Position numbers and translations under genes: made by a program
In this document: piece after piece, positions 44,972-55,871 of the stretch
Numbering within the stretch: the first letter of the stretch is position 1
Layout: every line of letters starts with the position of its first letter
Notes under the pieces: generated by a model
What the model was told of the DNA's origin: nothing
The model's input: the letters and a program-made list of their open reading frames with translations, nothing else
Databases searched by the model: none
Assembly (NCBI GenBank): GCA_033439255.1
Contig: CM065890.1
Coordinates: 620,001-684,000 of the forward strand
DNA from: Hericium rajendrae
Taxonomy: Eukaryota > Basidiomycota > Agaricomycetes > Russulales > Hericiaceae
Direction of reading: 5' to 3'
Length of the DNA stretch: 64,000 nucleotides

Positions 44972-47900
44972 ATGTTCTCCTCCTCCGTTCAGTCGTCGCT
45001 CGTCTCCCTCTTCTCCTCGACAGGCTCCGATCCTTTAGAGTTATGGTCAGTACACACGGACGCGTCCTTACCGTCGGACTCCTTCGCTTGCTTCTTGAAC
45101 GACGCGACCAGCCTACCTGCGCCACCGCCCCCGAAGGCACTGATTTCTATACCACCTCTGTCAACAGCGTCCGGCAACGACATAGAGGAAGAAAGCGGCG
45201 CACGGGGATACGAGCTCGGTCAAACAGTGTTACATCTCCAATCTCCGTCGCTGCCGACGACTTTCATCCGCTGCCCTCCAGACGGGTATGGCGGCGGGAG
45301 TCATCGCAGAGCAGGCGACCTGGGCATTAAGCTGCCTTGGATGCATGTGCAGGTGCGCCCTCTTGGACGCGAATGGTCGCTGGAAATTGGGCTAGTGGAT
45401 GCAGGAGGGAGAGAGGGCGTTGTGAGATGTTCGACTTTCCAGGTAGTTGATTCTCCATTCTTCGGTTTTGGAGCAGCGAAGCGAACAATACATGTGCCGC
45501 AAAAGCTAAGTCGAGCTTGCGAGACGGGAGCTTTTGCTAGGGCTAGTTAAGACCAATGGAGCGAGGCAACTGAGCGGGCCGGCCTTTGCCGCCGCCCGCA
45601 GGCAGAGGAAAGGACGGGACGCGCAGGGAGAGATTTCCCACGTCCCTTCATCCCTTCCTCCTGCCTCGTGTCGCGGTGTCGCCGCCGACTTTTTTCATTT
45701 CGGTTCATTCCTCGCATACGATCTTCCCGATCAACATTCAGTACAATCAGCATGACAGAAGGAACCACTATCACAACGGACGGCGAGACTCCGCAGAATA
45801 GATCCGGCAGATCTCGCCCATCGACGCCGCCGGCGGATGAACAGGATAACCGGCCTTCGACCCCTATAACGCAACCTCCTAATACAAATGCGGCATCTTC
45901 TAGCGCTGCCGGAGGCGCTTCCTCATCCGGTGGTGCCGGAACTTCCTTTAATACCCCACTTACACATCTATATAGTAATCTTCCGGCCGACCAGCAACAA
46001 CTCGTATCACTGATTGCCTCACACATGGCATCCGAGCGCGTGGCCTCGCTGGCTGCTTCCGGCGCGCTAGGACCACTCAATTCCTCCACACAGGTTACCG
46101 CGCCCACGGCAGCAGTCACCAAGCCTAAGCGAAGGATTTTCAGAGAAGTCGATGAAGAAGTCGTATCCTCGATTGAGCGCCCGATCTCGATCCCTGACGA
46201 GATCCATTCATTATTCGACGAGAAGATGTATCTTCCCATGCATCTTTTTACCCGCGCTAATCTCCGTTTTATCACCGAACAAAGGAGCACACTCATGAAG
46301 AAGCATCACATCAACTCGGGTAACGTGTCCCTGCTCGACGTCGGACATGCCGCGCTCGGCAAGGAGATGGACCTTTCTCTGGTCCTCTGGATGGAAGCCT
46401 GGGGCAACTACGCTACGTTTCTCGGAGGACGTGCCGATTCGGCGGTCCGACTGCGCTGGCGCCATCACTTTGAAGCATTGTGTGCGCGCGAGGAGCGTGA
46501 GTCTGCCTTCCCGGCCATTCTCGCATTCGACATTGCCGAGCGTCGTGCATACAACGAGCGACAATTCGTGCACGATGACGCCTGTTGGCATATCCGTCTA
46601 GGACAAGAGATCGCCAATTTCCGCAGCTTCGAGTTCAACCGGCGCCTACAAGACATGTCCAGATTTAGCCAACGCGACAATGGTGGCGGCACCCGTGATC
46701 GTGTGGGCTCGTCCATCGCGTCCACATCCCGGTTCGCTCCCTACGGCAAGGACAAGACCCAGCCCTTTCCATCGGGCAAGTCCCGCACCTCGGCCGGCGG
46801 TTCTTGCATCATATGCGGCCGCTCCGGTCATTTCGCACGCGACTGCGTTACCAAGACCACTCTTAGCAACCGACCGGTTCTCTCCCGGTTCGACAAACAA
46901 CATCCCCACGCCGTCACCAACGTCAGCAACAGCAAGCTCCTGTACTGCATCGCCTTCAATTCCGGCGCCGACAAGTGCAAGCCAGGACTTCATGGCACCA
47001 ATGTCAAGCATTCCTGCTCCCTCTGTGGTGACGAACACCACAATGCCTCGGGTTGTCCTGCCTGAATCCTCACCTCTCATTCCGCATTGCACGATACCAC
47101 TTCCCGACGGCCTTCTTGACGTTCCGGCTAAGACTTCTCGTATCACATCATTTTCCGACTCTTTTCTCGATCGCGTCGTGTGCCCGTACAACCCTGAAGC
47201 ATTCGAATTTTTCTTCCACCTTTTTCATCTGGAAAACCGATATCCTCACTTGGTCCACAGTCTGCGCAACGGCTTCTCTCTTGGCGTTCCGGATTCCATT
47301 CTCGCTGACTCTATTATACCACCTTATCGACCTTCGAGTGAGGACGGGCGCATCGACGAGTACCTCCAGGAAGAGGTTGACTCCCAACGCATGAGTGGCC
47401 CGTTCACGCATGATGAGATGAGGGAGATTTGCGGCGGGAACTTTGCGGCGTGCCCCGTGCACGTCGTTATCACGGTTGACGAAAATGGAAAAATCAAGAG
47501 CCGCATTGTGCGGGATATATCGCATAAGGGCAAGGCAGGGTACGCGGTCAACGACCTCCTTGACTCTGACGATTTCCCGACGCGATGGGGCACGGCATCT
47601 GTTATGGCAGAAATTGTGAGTTCTTATTCCTTTTCCCCCTTAACTTATGTCGTCCTTTCAGTTCTCTGCTCCCATCTTCTTTCACGTCGACGCTCCCTTT
47701 CTGGCATGGTCTTGCGGATCCTCTGCCAGGAACTCTCCTTGTTCTCATAAACTAGCCGTGCCATGGCGGCCGGTGAGGTTTTTTTTTCGAGCGCGAATGT
47801 GCGCTTGCGCACGGAGTTCGATGTTTCATAAGCGCGTTGTACCATGAGGTCAACGCGGCTTTTTCTGGAGCGCGAATGCGTGTTCGCACGTGGAGCTCAG

Positions 47901-50900
47901 GTTTCATAAGCACGTCGTACCTCGCGGTCGATGTTGGCTTCGAGCGCGAACACATGCTGGCGCATGGGGAGCTTCTTGTTTCGAGTGCGGATACACGTTA
48001 TGCGTGTGGAGCTCCCTGTTCCCTTGAAGTCGGGCTTGCCGAGTTTCGCGCCCAAGTGTCTAAAATTTTGAGCCGCGGTCGCGCTGACGGCGCTGGCCTT
48101 TCTCGGTCCTCGGGGACGTGTTTTCTTCTCGATATCGGATCGTTACCTGAAGCGCATGCGCTTGTGGATTATCATGTTCTGATACCACGTACTCGCAGGT
48201 CGCGAGCACGCCTCCTGGTGCGCAGGCTGCTACACTTGACATCGAAAAGCGTATCGCACGATCCCAATCAAGTCAGAGGACAAAAAGTTCCTCGTCGTGG
48301 CTCATCGGGGGATGTTCTGGCTTGACCATGATGCGCCGTTTGGCGCCGCTACCGCTTCGGGCTTACAGGGCGAGGTCGCAGATGCGACGATAGACATCTG
48401 GCAGTGCGTCGGAGTCGGCCCGTCGGTGAAATGGGTTGACGACAACTGCATCTTTCGCTTCCCGATTCGGTCGTGGACCGATGACTTGGGCTCCGCCGTT
48501 TACGAGTATGCATACAATCGGGAGGGCGCGAAGTCTCTTATCGCGGCCCTGCAGGTCCCTTGGCATGCGACAAAGGGCCAGGAATTCGATTTTGTCGTCC
48601 TGTACATCGGTTTCTCATGGGACATCTCGGCAAAAACAGTTCAAGTCGCTGACCACAAGCTTGTTCGTCTCATTCAGAAACTTCACGACTTCATATCTCA
48701 ATTCGAGGGCCGTCAAATTCCTCTGAAGGAAGCTCAGAGCATCAACGGCTCACTCAACCATGTTGCTTTCGTCTACCCCCACGGCCGCGCTTTCCTCACC
48801 TCCCTCGCCTCCTTCATCGCCGACTTCGCCTATATTCGTCACGGTCGACCTCTTCTCCGCTGGCCAAAACCCTCCCTTTGGACAGACATACATTGGTGGC
48901 TCACCGAGTTACGCTCGGCCCCGCGCATTCGCTCGCTCGTACCGCGGGGTCCGCGACGTGACATCGACATCTGGGTTGACGCGTCCACGGAGTGGGGTGT
49001 CGGGATCGTCCTTGACTCTGCGTTTGTCGCTTGGCGCTGGGCGGAGGGCTGGAACATCCCGGCGGGATGCGACATAGGTTGGGGCGAAGCCATTGCCATT
49101 GAACTAGCCGTCTTGCAGGTTGAGCGCGCGGGCATACGAGATGCCTCCGTTCTCATCCACAGTGACAACCAGGGTGTCATTGGGGCCTTCCGACGCGGAC
49201 GGAGCCGCAATTGGATGGTGAACCAGTGCATACGGCGCACGGATCTGGTCACCATGGATATCAACATTTCATTCGAGCTTGTGTACGTCGAGTCGGCAGA
49301 GAATGTGGCAGACCCCGTTTCGCGCGGAATACGGGTCCCATCTTTCTCCCGGCTCAAGGACGCTGCGCCTCTGCCAGAGGCACTTCGAAAGGCGTTTGTG
49401 AATGAATAGTGCGTTATCTACGGTTTTCGTGGCTTTTTGTATTTATCAAGCGTCGTCGCGCGTAGGTGCATCGTCGTCGCCGTCCGCTGTCGCGGACGCG
49501 ATTACGGAGGTTGTGTTATCGGCCGAGGCGCGCTCCGGCGGCGTGCTGATTACACTTCCGCGCACCTCCAGTGATCGCCTCATTCGGGCTCGAAAGCCCA
49601 GGGCTGGGAATGAGTATGCCTCTTCTATTTTTCGACCTCTCGTTCCCGCTCGGGATCGCATTCTCCTTTGGACATCACCCTTCGGTCTCATTCACGGTGG
49701 CGAAGCGCGCGCCTTACTTTCTGCGCCCGCATATGATCGTCTCCAATTTGTCAAGATCTCTTCCATCGAAGCTTCAACACGCACAGTGTACGGTGCCGGT
49801 CTTCTGCGCTTCACACAATATTGTGACACTTTCAACATTTCTGAGGCTCTTCGTGTTCCCGCATCGGACACGCTTCTTGCTGGTTTTGTCGCCGCAGGGG
49901 CTGGCAAGGTCGGGTCGGCACAACAATGGATAAGCGGTCTGGAGCTCTGGCACAAGATGCAAGGTGCGCCTTGGCTTGGTGCCGCGGAGTTGAAGGCTGC
50001 ATTAGCGGGGGTGAAGAAATTAGCTCCTAGTTCATCTCGTCGACCCCCACGTCCTCCTGTCACTCACGCACACATGAAAGCATTGCTCGCTGGTCTCAAT
50101 TTTTCTAATTCTTTAGATTCGGCGGTCTGGGCGACCGCTTCTGTTGCCTTCTGGTCTTGTTGCCGCCTCGGCGAGCTCATTATTGTCTCCGATTCAGTTT
50201 TCGATCCTTCTCGCCACGTCACTCGCGCGTCGCCTCTCAAGTTCGGCGAGAGTCGCAATCGGGCGCGGTACGCTACGCTGCACATTCCCTTTTCGAAGAC
50301 CACGGACACCGCAGGTGCCGATATCTCCATCACCGATTTTGCTGGCGGTCTCTCCCCTTTGTTCGCGCTGGAGTACCATTTGCGCGTCAACGCTAACGTG
50401 CCATCTTCCGCGCCCTTGTTCGCCTTTGTTCAGGATGATTCTTGGCTCCCGTTGACTAAGGATGTCTTCATGGGCCGCTGCAATGCTGTGTGGGCTCGAT
50501 CTGGTCTTGAGAGCATTTCAGGTGGTCATAGCTTTCGCATTGGAGGGGCCACGGAGTTGCTATTGATGGGTGTTCCGCCAGAGGTCGTCGCTAAGCAGGG
50601 TCGGTGGCTTTCGGACGCTTTTCTTTTGTACTGGCGTAAGATTCAGGACATTCTTCCGTTTTTTATTTCCAAGTCATTTTCGGGCATGGACCCTAGTAGT
50701 TTACACTCAGTGATGGATGAGTTTGAGCATGGTTTTGGCTCGTAATCAATGTCGGTTCCCCTTGTTCTTTCTGAGCTTGCTCTGGTGTGGGGTGGCTCGG
50801 GTGTGGGGGTGTCTTTAGCCCCCGAGGTGGGTGAGCTGCGCTCTGGGTGGGGCCTCGGTGCCTAAGACCTGGAGAAGGGTCGAGCGGCATTTGCCGGGCT

Positions 50901-52276
50901 CCTTCTGCTCTGCGAGCAGCTCGAGTTTTTGGGTTTGCAGCAGGACGCGCCGAAGGCGCGAGATCGTTGACGCGCGACGCGCTGATCATGCGAGACACGT
51001 GTCCTCATCACGTGCCCTCCTCCTGCTCCCCCAAAACTCCCCTCCCCACCTCAAGTAGCAGCAATTAGCATTGAGTCCACGCTAGGATCAAAGCTAATTA
51101 CATTCTCAGTCTTGGGACATCTCTCCGCCTTGCGAGCGAAGCAATTGGTCAATTAACTAGCTGCCGCAAAAGCTAAGTCGAGCTTGCGAGACGGGAGCTT
51201 TTGCTAGGGCTAGTTAAGACCAATGGAGCGAGGCAACTGAGCGGGCCGGCCTTTGCCGCCGCCCGCAGGCAGAGGAAAGGACGGGACGCGCAGGGAGAGA
51301 TTTCCCACGTCCCTTCATCCCTTCCTCCTGCCTCGTGTCGCGGTGTCGCCGCCGACTTTTTTCACCCACCCACCTCCCTAAACAATAGCGCTTGCGCGCA
51401 GGGGGGGCCTCGGTGCCTAAGACCTGGAGAAGGGTCGAGCGGCATTTGCCGGGCTCCTTCTGCTCTGCGAGCAGCTCGAGTTTTTGGGTTTGCAGCAGGA
51501 CGCGCCGAAGGCGCGAGATCGTTGACGCGCGACGCGCTGATCATGCGAGACACGTGTCCTCATCACGTGCCCTCCTCCTGCTCCCCCAAAACTCCCCTCC
51601 CCACCTCAAGTAGCAGCAATTAGCATTGAGTCCACGCTAGGATCAAAGCTAATTACATTCTCAGTCTTGGGACATCTCTCCGCCTTGCGAGCGAAGCAAT
51701 TGGTCAATTAACTAGCCATGCATTTTTTCTGGCTACTCATGTGTCAGGTCCATATGCTCCATCGATTGCCAGAAAAGTAGATATGCAGGATAAGTGCCGA
51801 GCTGGGATCTCCCATTGGGTTCTGAAATCTTATTTGGCTTCTACAACACCGTACTGAATTCAAGCTCACAGAAACAACCCACTCTGAAGGCGACCTTGTC
51901 TCCGCCGCTTCTCCATCTTCCTCTCGCATTCCCTCATATCTCAAGTCGCCCACTGACTTCCTGGGCCACCGTGACACTGCACCTCCCCTTCCTCATATCG
52001 CAATTTTCCTCCCGTTCTTTACTTCATCCCCGTCAATTTCGTGAAGAAGGTTCAGATGAGGACTCGGGACATGGTGAAAACGATGAGGAGCCTCGGGCCA
52101 CTGCTCCCCTTCCAGGATCAAACTTCTCACACGTCTCGTATGTCAAAATTCATGCGACGTGTAGGCTGAGAAGGGTGTGGTTTAGCGAGTCGCGCATGAC
52201 AGACGCATACGGGATGAGCGGGCCGGTACAAGGACAAAAGATGCCATGGGAGTTTTTACTCTATGCTGCCGAATGA
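44972..52276 (+). CDS. CFAP20: CFAP20 (CFA20-domain protein) with retroelement in its intron
   Basis: Exon 1 is 44972-45442 (157 codons) and exon 2 is 51872-52276; together 291 residues, in matching phase 0. The start MFSSSVQSSLVSLFSS with GSDPLELW matches the conserved CFAP20 N-terminus. LGIKLPWMHVQV and CSTFQ follow in exon 1. HVSYVKIHATCRLRRVWFSE and PWEFLLYAAE in exon 2 match the family C-terminus. Human CFAP20 has 193 residues; the fungal one has extra loops. The family binds axonemal and other microtubules in ciliated cells, but this fungus should lack cilia. The intron (45443-51871) contains a whole 6.2 kb Ngaro-like element; the donor GTAGTT is weak. Whether it is still spliced is unknown. 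Confidence 0.85.
45495..45697 (+). repeat. Split repeat A1 (pairs with A2 51162-51364)
   Basis: 203 bases starting TGCCGCAAAAGCTAAG and ending CCGACTTTTTTCA, the same in both copies as far as I can see. A1 precedes gag and probably includes the promoter and leader. Confidence 0.9.
45752..47065 (+). CDS. gag: Ngaro-like gag
   Basis: Starts at MTEGTTITTDGETPQ, with a Ser/Pro/Ala-rich N-terminus, then a helical capsid-like region (DVGHAALGKEMDLSLVLWM), a zinc knuckle CIICGRSGHFARDC and a second cysteine module CSLCGDEHHNASGC. It would package the element's RNA. Confidence 0.8.
   Translation: MTEGTTITTDGETPQNRSGRSRPSTPPADEQDNRPSTPITQPPNTNAASSSAAGGASSSGGAGTSFNTPLTHLYSNLPADQQQLVSLIASHMASERVASLAASGALGPLNSSTQVTAPTAAVTKPKRRIFREVDEEVVSSIERPISIPDEIHSLFDEKMYLPMHLFTRANLRFITEQRSTLMKKHHINSGNVSLLDVGHAALGKEMDLSLVLWMEAWGNYATFLGGRADSAVRLRWRHHFEALCAREERESAFPAILAFDIAERRAYNERQFVHDDACWHIRLGQEIANFRSFEFNRRLQDMSRFSQRDNGGGTRDRVGSSIASTSRFAPYGKDKTQPFPSGKSRTSAGGSCIICGRSGHFARDCVTKTTLSNRPVLSRFDKQHPHAVTNVSNSKLLYCIAFNSGADKCKPGLHGTNVKHSCSLCGDEHHNASGCPA
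47050..49409 (+). pseudogene. Ngaro-like RT and RNase H (fossil or spliced)
   Basis: RT start around ICGGNFAACPVHVVITVDENG and RDISHKGKAGYAVND; RT catalytic box WVDDNC; RNase H with DIWVDASTEWGVGIVLD and LVYVESAENVADPVSRG. A stretch of about 600 bases within the RT (47614-48224) looks non-coding and starts with a GTGAGT donor. The coding region may be broken about once. Its end overlaps the recombinase start by eight bases. Confidence 0.75.
47780..48030. repeat. Three degenerate 75-80 bp repeats in the RT gap
   Basis: Units begin GAGCGCGAA and contain GTTTCATAAGC(A/G)CGT with GCGCATG or GCGCACG hairpin-like cores. The third unit is more diverged. Confidence 0.6.
49402..50745 (+). CDS. Ngaro-like tyrosine recombinase
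   Basis: 447 residues. The catalytic domain has the first Arg region (CCRLGELI), a beta-hairpin with FSKTTDTAG, the H-x-x-R box GGHSFRIGGATELL, and the C-terminal nucleophile region SDAFLLYWRKIQD with Tyr. It should insert the circular cDNA. Its start codon overlaps the previous stop, which suggests coupled re-initiation. Confidence 0.88.
   Translation: MNSALSTVFVAFCIYQASSRVGASSSPSAVADAITEVVLSAEARSGGVLITLPRTSSDRLIRARKPRAGNEYASSIFRPLVPARDRILLWTSPFGLIHGGEARALLSAPAYDRLQFVKISSIEASTRTVYGAGLLRFTQYCDTFNISEALRVPASDTLLAGFVAAGAGKVGSAQQWISGLELWHKMQGAPWLGAAELKAALAGVKKLAPSSSRRPPRPPVTHAHMKALLAGLNFSNSLDSAVWATASVAFWSCCRLGELIIVSDSVFDPSRHVTRASPLKFGESRNRARYATLHIPFSKTTDTAGADISITDFAGGLSPLFALEYHLRVNANVPSSAPLFAFVQDDSWLPLTKDVFMGRCNAVWARSGLESISGGHSFRIGGATELLLMGVPPEVVAKQGRWLSDAFLLYWRKIQDILPFFISKSFSGMDPSSLHSVMDEFEHGFGS
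50849..51161 (+). repeat. Split repeat B1 (pairs with B2 51404-51716)
   Basis: 313 bases starting GGGGCCTCGGTGCC and ending GGTCAATTAACTAGC, the same in both copies. B1 directly abuts A2, the junction expected to form in the circular replication intermediate of DIRS elements. Confidence 0.9.
51162..51716 (+). repeat. Split repeats A2 and B2 with 39-base spacer
   Basis: A2 (51162-51364) copies the 5' end and B2 (51404-51716) copies B1. The spacer at 51365-51403 is pyrimidine-rich then GC-rich. B2 ends at the host intron sequence. Confidence 0.9.
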
Positions 52277-52412
52277 CTAGATACCATCGATCTACTCATT
52301 TGAAAATGCAAGAACGTGGCAGTGAAGTAAGAGTTCAAAATTTGTCTACTGATATCTTCAGACTGACAGGTTTGTTACAAGTGTACGGGCATGCAAAGTC
52401 ATAGCTTGCTCT

Positions 52413-53550
52413 TTACGAAGGGACGGCAAGTCTGTTGACCAAAGCTTTCTCATCCAAGATCCTGCCCTTCCAGTTCCGCTCTAACTCTTCCAGGTCCCAT
52501 GTCGACATTACGAATCTGCAACCAGTCAGATAATTTCTCATTCTAACGGCACTGCCGACTTACCTTCCCGAAAGCCAATCTGCCTTTCCCGCTGAGAGAT
52601 AGAGCGCCGTCGCTGCAGCAAGCTGCGGGGTATCGACCAACCAATCAAGATACCCGTCGCGCTTGGCGTTCTTTAGGGACAGATCCGTCTTGACCATGCC
52701 CGGGTGGAGAGCAAAGACTTTCACGTCGGGGTATTCTACCATGAAAGATCAGATCATCGTGCAGCCAATTAGTATGACCCATGCCTGCCTAAAGCAATAA
52801 GCTCGATGAGTCGGTTCAGTGCATGCTTAGACAGCTGGTAAGAACTGAATTTCGGGCCACGTAGCTGGGATGCTAGAGATGCGGTCGCAAAGAAGTAACC
52901 TTTGCTCTTGACAAGGCGCGGTAGCGTGGCGCTGTCAAATGATTATATGGTCAATCCAATGTCTTCACTACAATAGCTCAGCACGTACTGAGCGACATTG
53001 TAGACCCCGCGGATATTGACCTCCATGACGCCCCACCACTCCTCCGGATCCTCCTCCGCCAGCACTGCAGCCCATGCTCAGAGCAACACTTTGACATTGA
53101 AGCAGAAAGACCCACAGTCTTCGCCGTTTCCGATCGCGCCTGCGTTCGCCAGGGCAATATCCAGCTTCCCAAACTTCTCCACGGTCGCCTTCACGGCAGC
53201 CTCAACCTCCTTGATCTTCATCACATCGACCAACGCGGTGAGCACCTGCGCGTCCGGCACCTGGCGCAAGATGTCTGCGCGAAGCTCGTCCAAGGGCTTC
53301 GACTGACGCGCTGTGACGGCGATGGACGCGCCGGCTTTCGCGTAGAAGGTCGCAATCTCCTTGCCGATGCCTTTCGATGCACCGGCTAAGAAGACGACTT
53401 TCCCTTTGAAAGTTTTATGTGCGAAGTGGGGTTCCGGAGAGATCGCTGGATAGACACTGGCCAGATGGTGAGCAATGTATTGGTGGCGTAGAGACGTGCG
53501 ACTCACTCGTGTCTCTCCGTGACGGGGACGAATTCGCTTGGAGGGGCCAT
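52413..53550 (-). CDS. Short-chain dehydrogenase/reductase 1 (SDR), 292 aa
   Basis: Six exons (minus): 53507-53550, 53116-53456, 52989-53064, 52789-52931, 52564-52735, 52413-52515, totalling 879 bases. Classical SDR: cofactor loop GASKGIG (residues 40-46), NAG (119-121), catalytic Ser 172, Tyr 185, Lys 189 (SSYQLSK). Basic residue after strand 2 (TARQ) suggests NADP(H). Intron 4 appears to use a GC donor (GCAGGC), unlike its paralogs. First of four tandem copies; convergent with CFAP20. Substrate unknown. It has no signal peptide. Confidence 0.9.
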
Positions 53551-54221
53551 GATATGCGGGACGACGATGCTCAGACGAGGTTCTGGTATTCGCCTAACCA
53601 TCGCGGGCCTTTTGTGCTTCGACTGAAGAACTCTTCTGCGTGTGGGAACTGGACAGTGAACGAATAATCATGGCATAGTGACCGCAAGATCTGGCACTAC
53701 ACAAGCAATGGGCGTGGGCACGGCGGTCCCCGATTGTACGATGACGCATGTATGCGCGTGAAGTGTTGGTCGATGCGGTCAGTACTTCGTATCTTTCATC
53801 AGAGATGGCTGATATACCGACACGACCAGCTATTGCATCTTCCTTCTCATCTTAGAAAATCTGGAAAGCGTGAAAAATGCAAAACCGGGCCAAGCGAACC
53901 TATGTCCCATTGAATGGACCAAGACGGAAGTAAATCTTTTCCGGGACCATTGCTTCGGTTCCGGCGTGGGAGCGCAACATTCGATCCCTGAAGGAGGACA
54001 GAAGGAAGGAATCTGGTCTTTTACGAGCATGAACGAGCACGTCGAGGAGCTCGCCCATGACCGTCAGATGAGGCGAATTTGAGGCACGATCGTCGAGTAA
54101 GTAATCACCTACTCGGCCCTAGGGAGATCATCAAGCCGAACCTGAATTGTTTCTTATATTGGATATTTTGCTCACATGCCGGACAGCCTAGACACACTAC
54201 GCTCAGCTCATAAACGCCCCC
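53551..54221. other. Intergenic, SDR1 upstream region
   Basis: No convincing gene or TATA box. A minor frame at 53870-54082 has no recognisable product. Confidence 0.45.
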
Positions 54222-55363
54222 CTACATCGGTACAGCAAGCCGATTAACTAAAGCCTGCGACTCTATGATCTTGTCTTTCCAATCCCTTTCCAGCTCCTCC
54301 AAATCCCAGGTCGCCGCGACGAATCTGAATGCGATGAAGGAATATTAGGCATACTTGGAATTCCCAGGCCTCTACTTACCTTCCGGAAAGCCAATCCGCT
54401 TTGCCTGCCGAGAGGTATAAAGTGGTGGCAGCGGGCAACTGTACACTGTCATACGATCTTGGCAAATAATCGGGGTTCGTCGCGGACAGCTCAGTCTTGA
54501 TGAGACCGGGATGGAACGCAAACGTCTTGACATCGGGATACTCTACTTAGAAAGTGAGATTCAGTCCATTCGCGTGAGTAGGCGAGTCTATAAACCTAAC
54601 GCGATAAATTCAACAAGTCTGATACCAGCGTGCTTCGATAGGCCATATGCGCTAATCTTCGGCAGACGAATTTGCGCCGCCGCTGAAGATACAGCAAAGA
54701 AATAGCCCTTGGTCTGAGACAGGTGCGGCAATGTGGCGCTTCGCGTTGATCAGGTGGTTAGTTTCTATCTGCATCATCGAAATTCGGTAGTAGCACGTAC
54801 TGAGCTAAGTTATAGACCCCGCGGATGTTCACTTCCAGTATGCCCCACCAGACCTCGGGATCCTGCTCCGCGATCACTGTACGACGTCTTCATCTGACTA
54901 CCACGAGGAGACAAGCTCACGTACATTTGTCGAAGGACTCAATAGCTCCTGCATTTGCTATACATACGTCGAGCTTTCCAAACTTCTCGACGGTGGTCTT
55001 GACCGCCGCTTCGACCTGCTCGTTCTGCTTTACATCCATCGGAATGGCGAACACGGTCGCGTGGGGAACGAGGTTCAAGATTGACGCGTGGACGCTATCC
55101 AATGTTTCCTGCTTGCGTCCTGTGATGACGACCAATGCGCCTGCTTTGGCGTACGTGGTCGCGATTTCCTGACCAATGCCCCTTGAAGCTCCAGCTACGA
55201 AGACAACCTTTCCCTTGAATGTCTGATTCACGAAGTGCGGTTCGGGCGAGATCGCAGGGTATACGCTGATAAGGCCGTGAGCAGATACCAAACTGGTGGT
55301 CAAGAAACGCAAGTCTTACTCATCTCTGGCCGTAACGGATGGGCTTTCGCTCGGAGGAGTCAT
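54222..55363 (-). CDS. Short-chain dehydrogenase/reductase 2, 289 aa
   Basis: Six exons: 55320-55363, 54925-55265, 54801-54876, 54596-54738, 54380-54542, 54222-54324, totalling 870 bases. Exons 1-4 have exactly the same lengths as in SDR1. Motifs are GASRGIG (40-46), NAG (119-121), Ser 172, Tyr 185, Lys 189 (SAYGLSK), with TGRK after strand 2, suggesting NADP(H). A weak TATA (GATAAAAAG, about 55416-55425) lies 55 bases upstream. It is closest in layout to SDR1. Catalytic residues are intact. Confidence 0.9.
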
Positions 55364-55871
55364 GAGGAGAGTGAATTCAAGGTGAAGCTGGCCTCATCTG
55401 GAATGTACGAGTATGCCTTTTTATCTAGGTCATGGTTCGCAAAGTATGGATTGTCCATTGTACTTAATGTGACCGTACAGGTCTATCGGCAGAAATTACC
55501 ATGTGTCGAGATGGCTCGCTCAATAAGGGCTTTCAGCCTTCGAATCAGGAACCTGGGCAACTCGCCATGTTTAGTCGTTGTCCTTGGGAAGATTATGACT
55601 AAATCGTGTTGCGTATATAGAAGTGCACAGGTCAAGAAGTTGGATGACAGCAGGTTTCTTGGCCATAAGAACATTGTCTTGTCCATTTCGGTGGGCACTG
55701 GGGACGGCGGGAGCTGTCGATAGTCGTAGCAAACCCGTCAAGACCGGAACCATCTCAATACATAATCATCTGGTTAATGGTGAATGGATATCGAGGCCGA
55801 ATTAGAGCCGGAATGTGGTCTGATAGAAAAAGCCTACACATCCTTCTTCTCACCATTACATACGGGGATCA
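55364..55871. other. Intergenic between SDR3 and SDR2
   Basis: No gene recognised. It holds the SDR2 promoter on the minus strand. A 162-residue plus-strand frame (55235-55723) starts antisense to SDR2 and shows no domain. Confidence 0.45.

Larger units (their letters stand above)
45495..51716 (+). mobile_element. Ngaro-like DIRS retroelement with split direct repeats, very young
   Basis: The split-repeat layout is A1 (45495-45697), ORFs, B1 (50849-51161), A2 (51162-51364), 39-base spacer, B2 (51404-51716). The A copies (203 bp) and B copies (313 bp) look identical. It encodes gag (45752-47065), RT/RNase H (about 47050-49409) and a tyrosine recombinase (49402-50745). This is the classic Ngaro structure, which integrates by tyrosine recombinase instead of a DDE integrase. 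CATG is found at both junctions. The RT part may be interrupted about once or contain an intron; otherwise it looks whole. Identical repeats imply a very recent insertion. Confidence 0.88.

Noticed and set aside
45495-51716. Ngaro repeats read as ordinary LTRs
   Set aside because: The copies are split (A1 ... B1-A2-B2) and a tyrosine recombinase is present with no DDE integrase, which fits Ngaro/DIRS.
55235-55723. 162-residue plus-strand ORF upstream of SDR2
   Set aside because: Half overlaps SDR2 exons antisense; no recognisable product.
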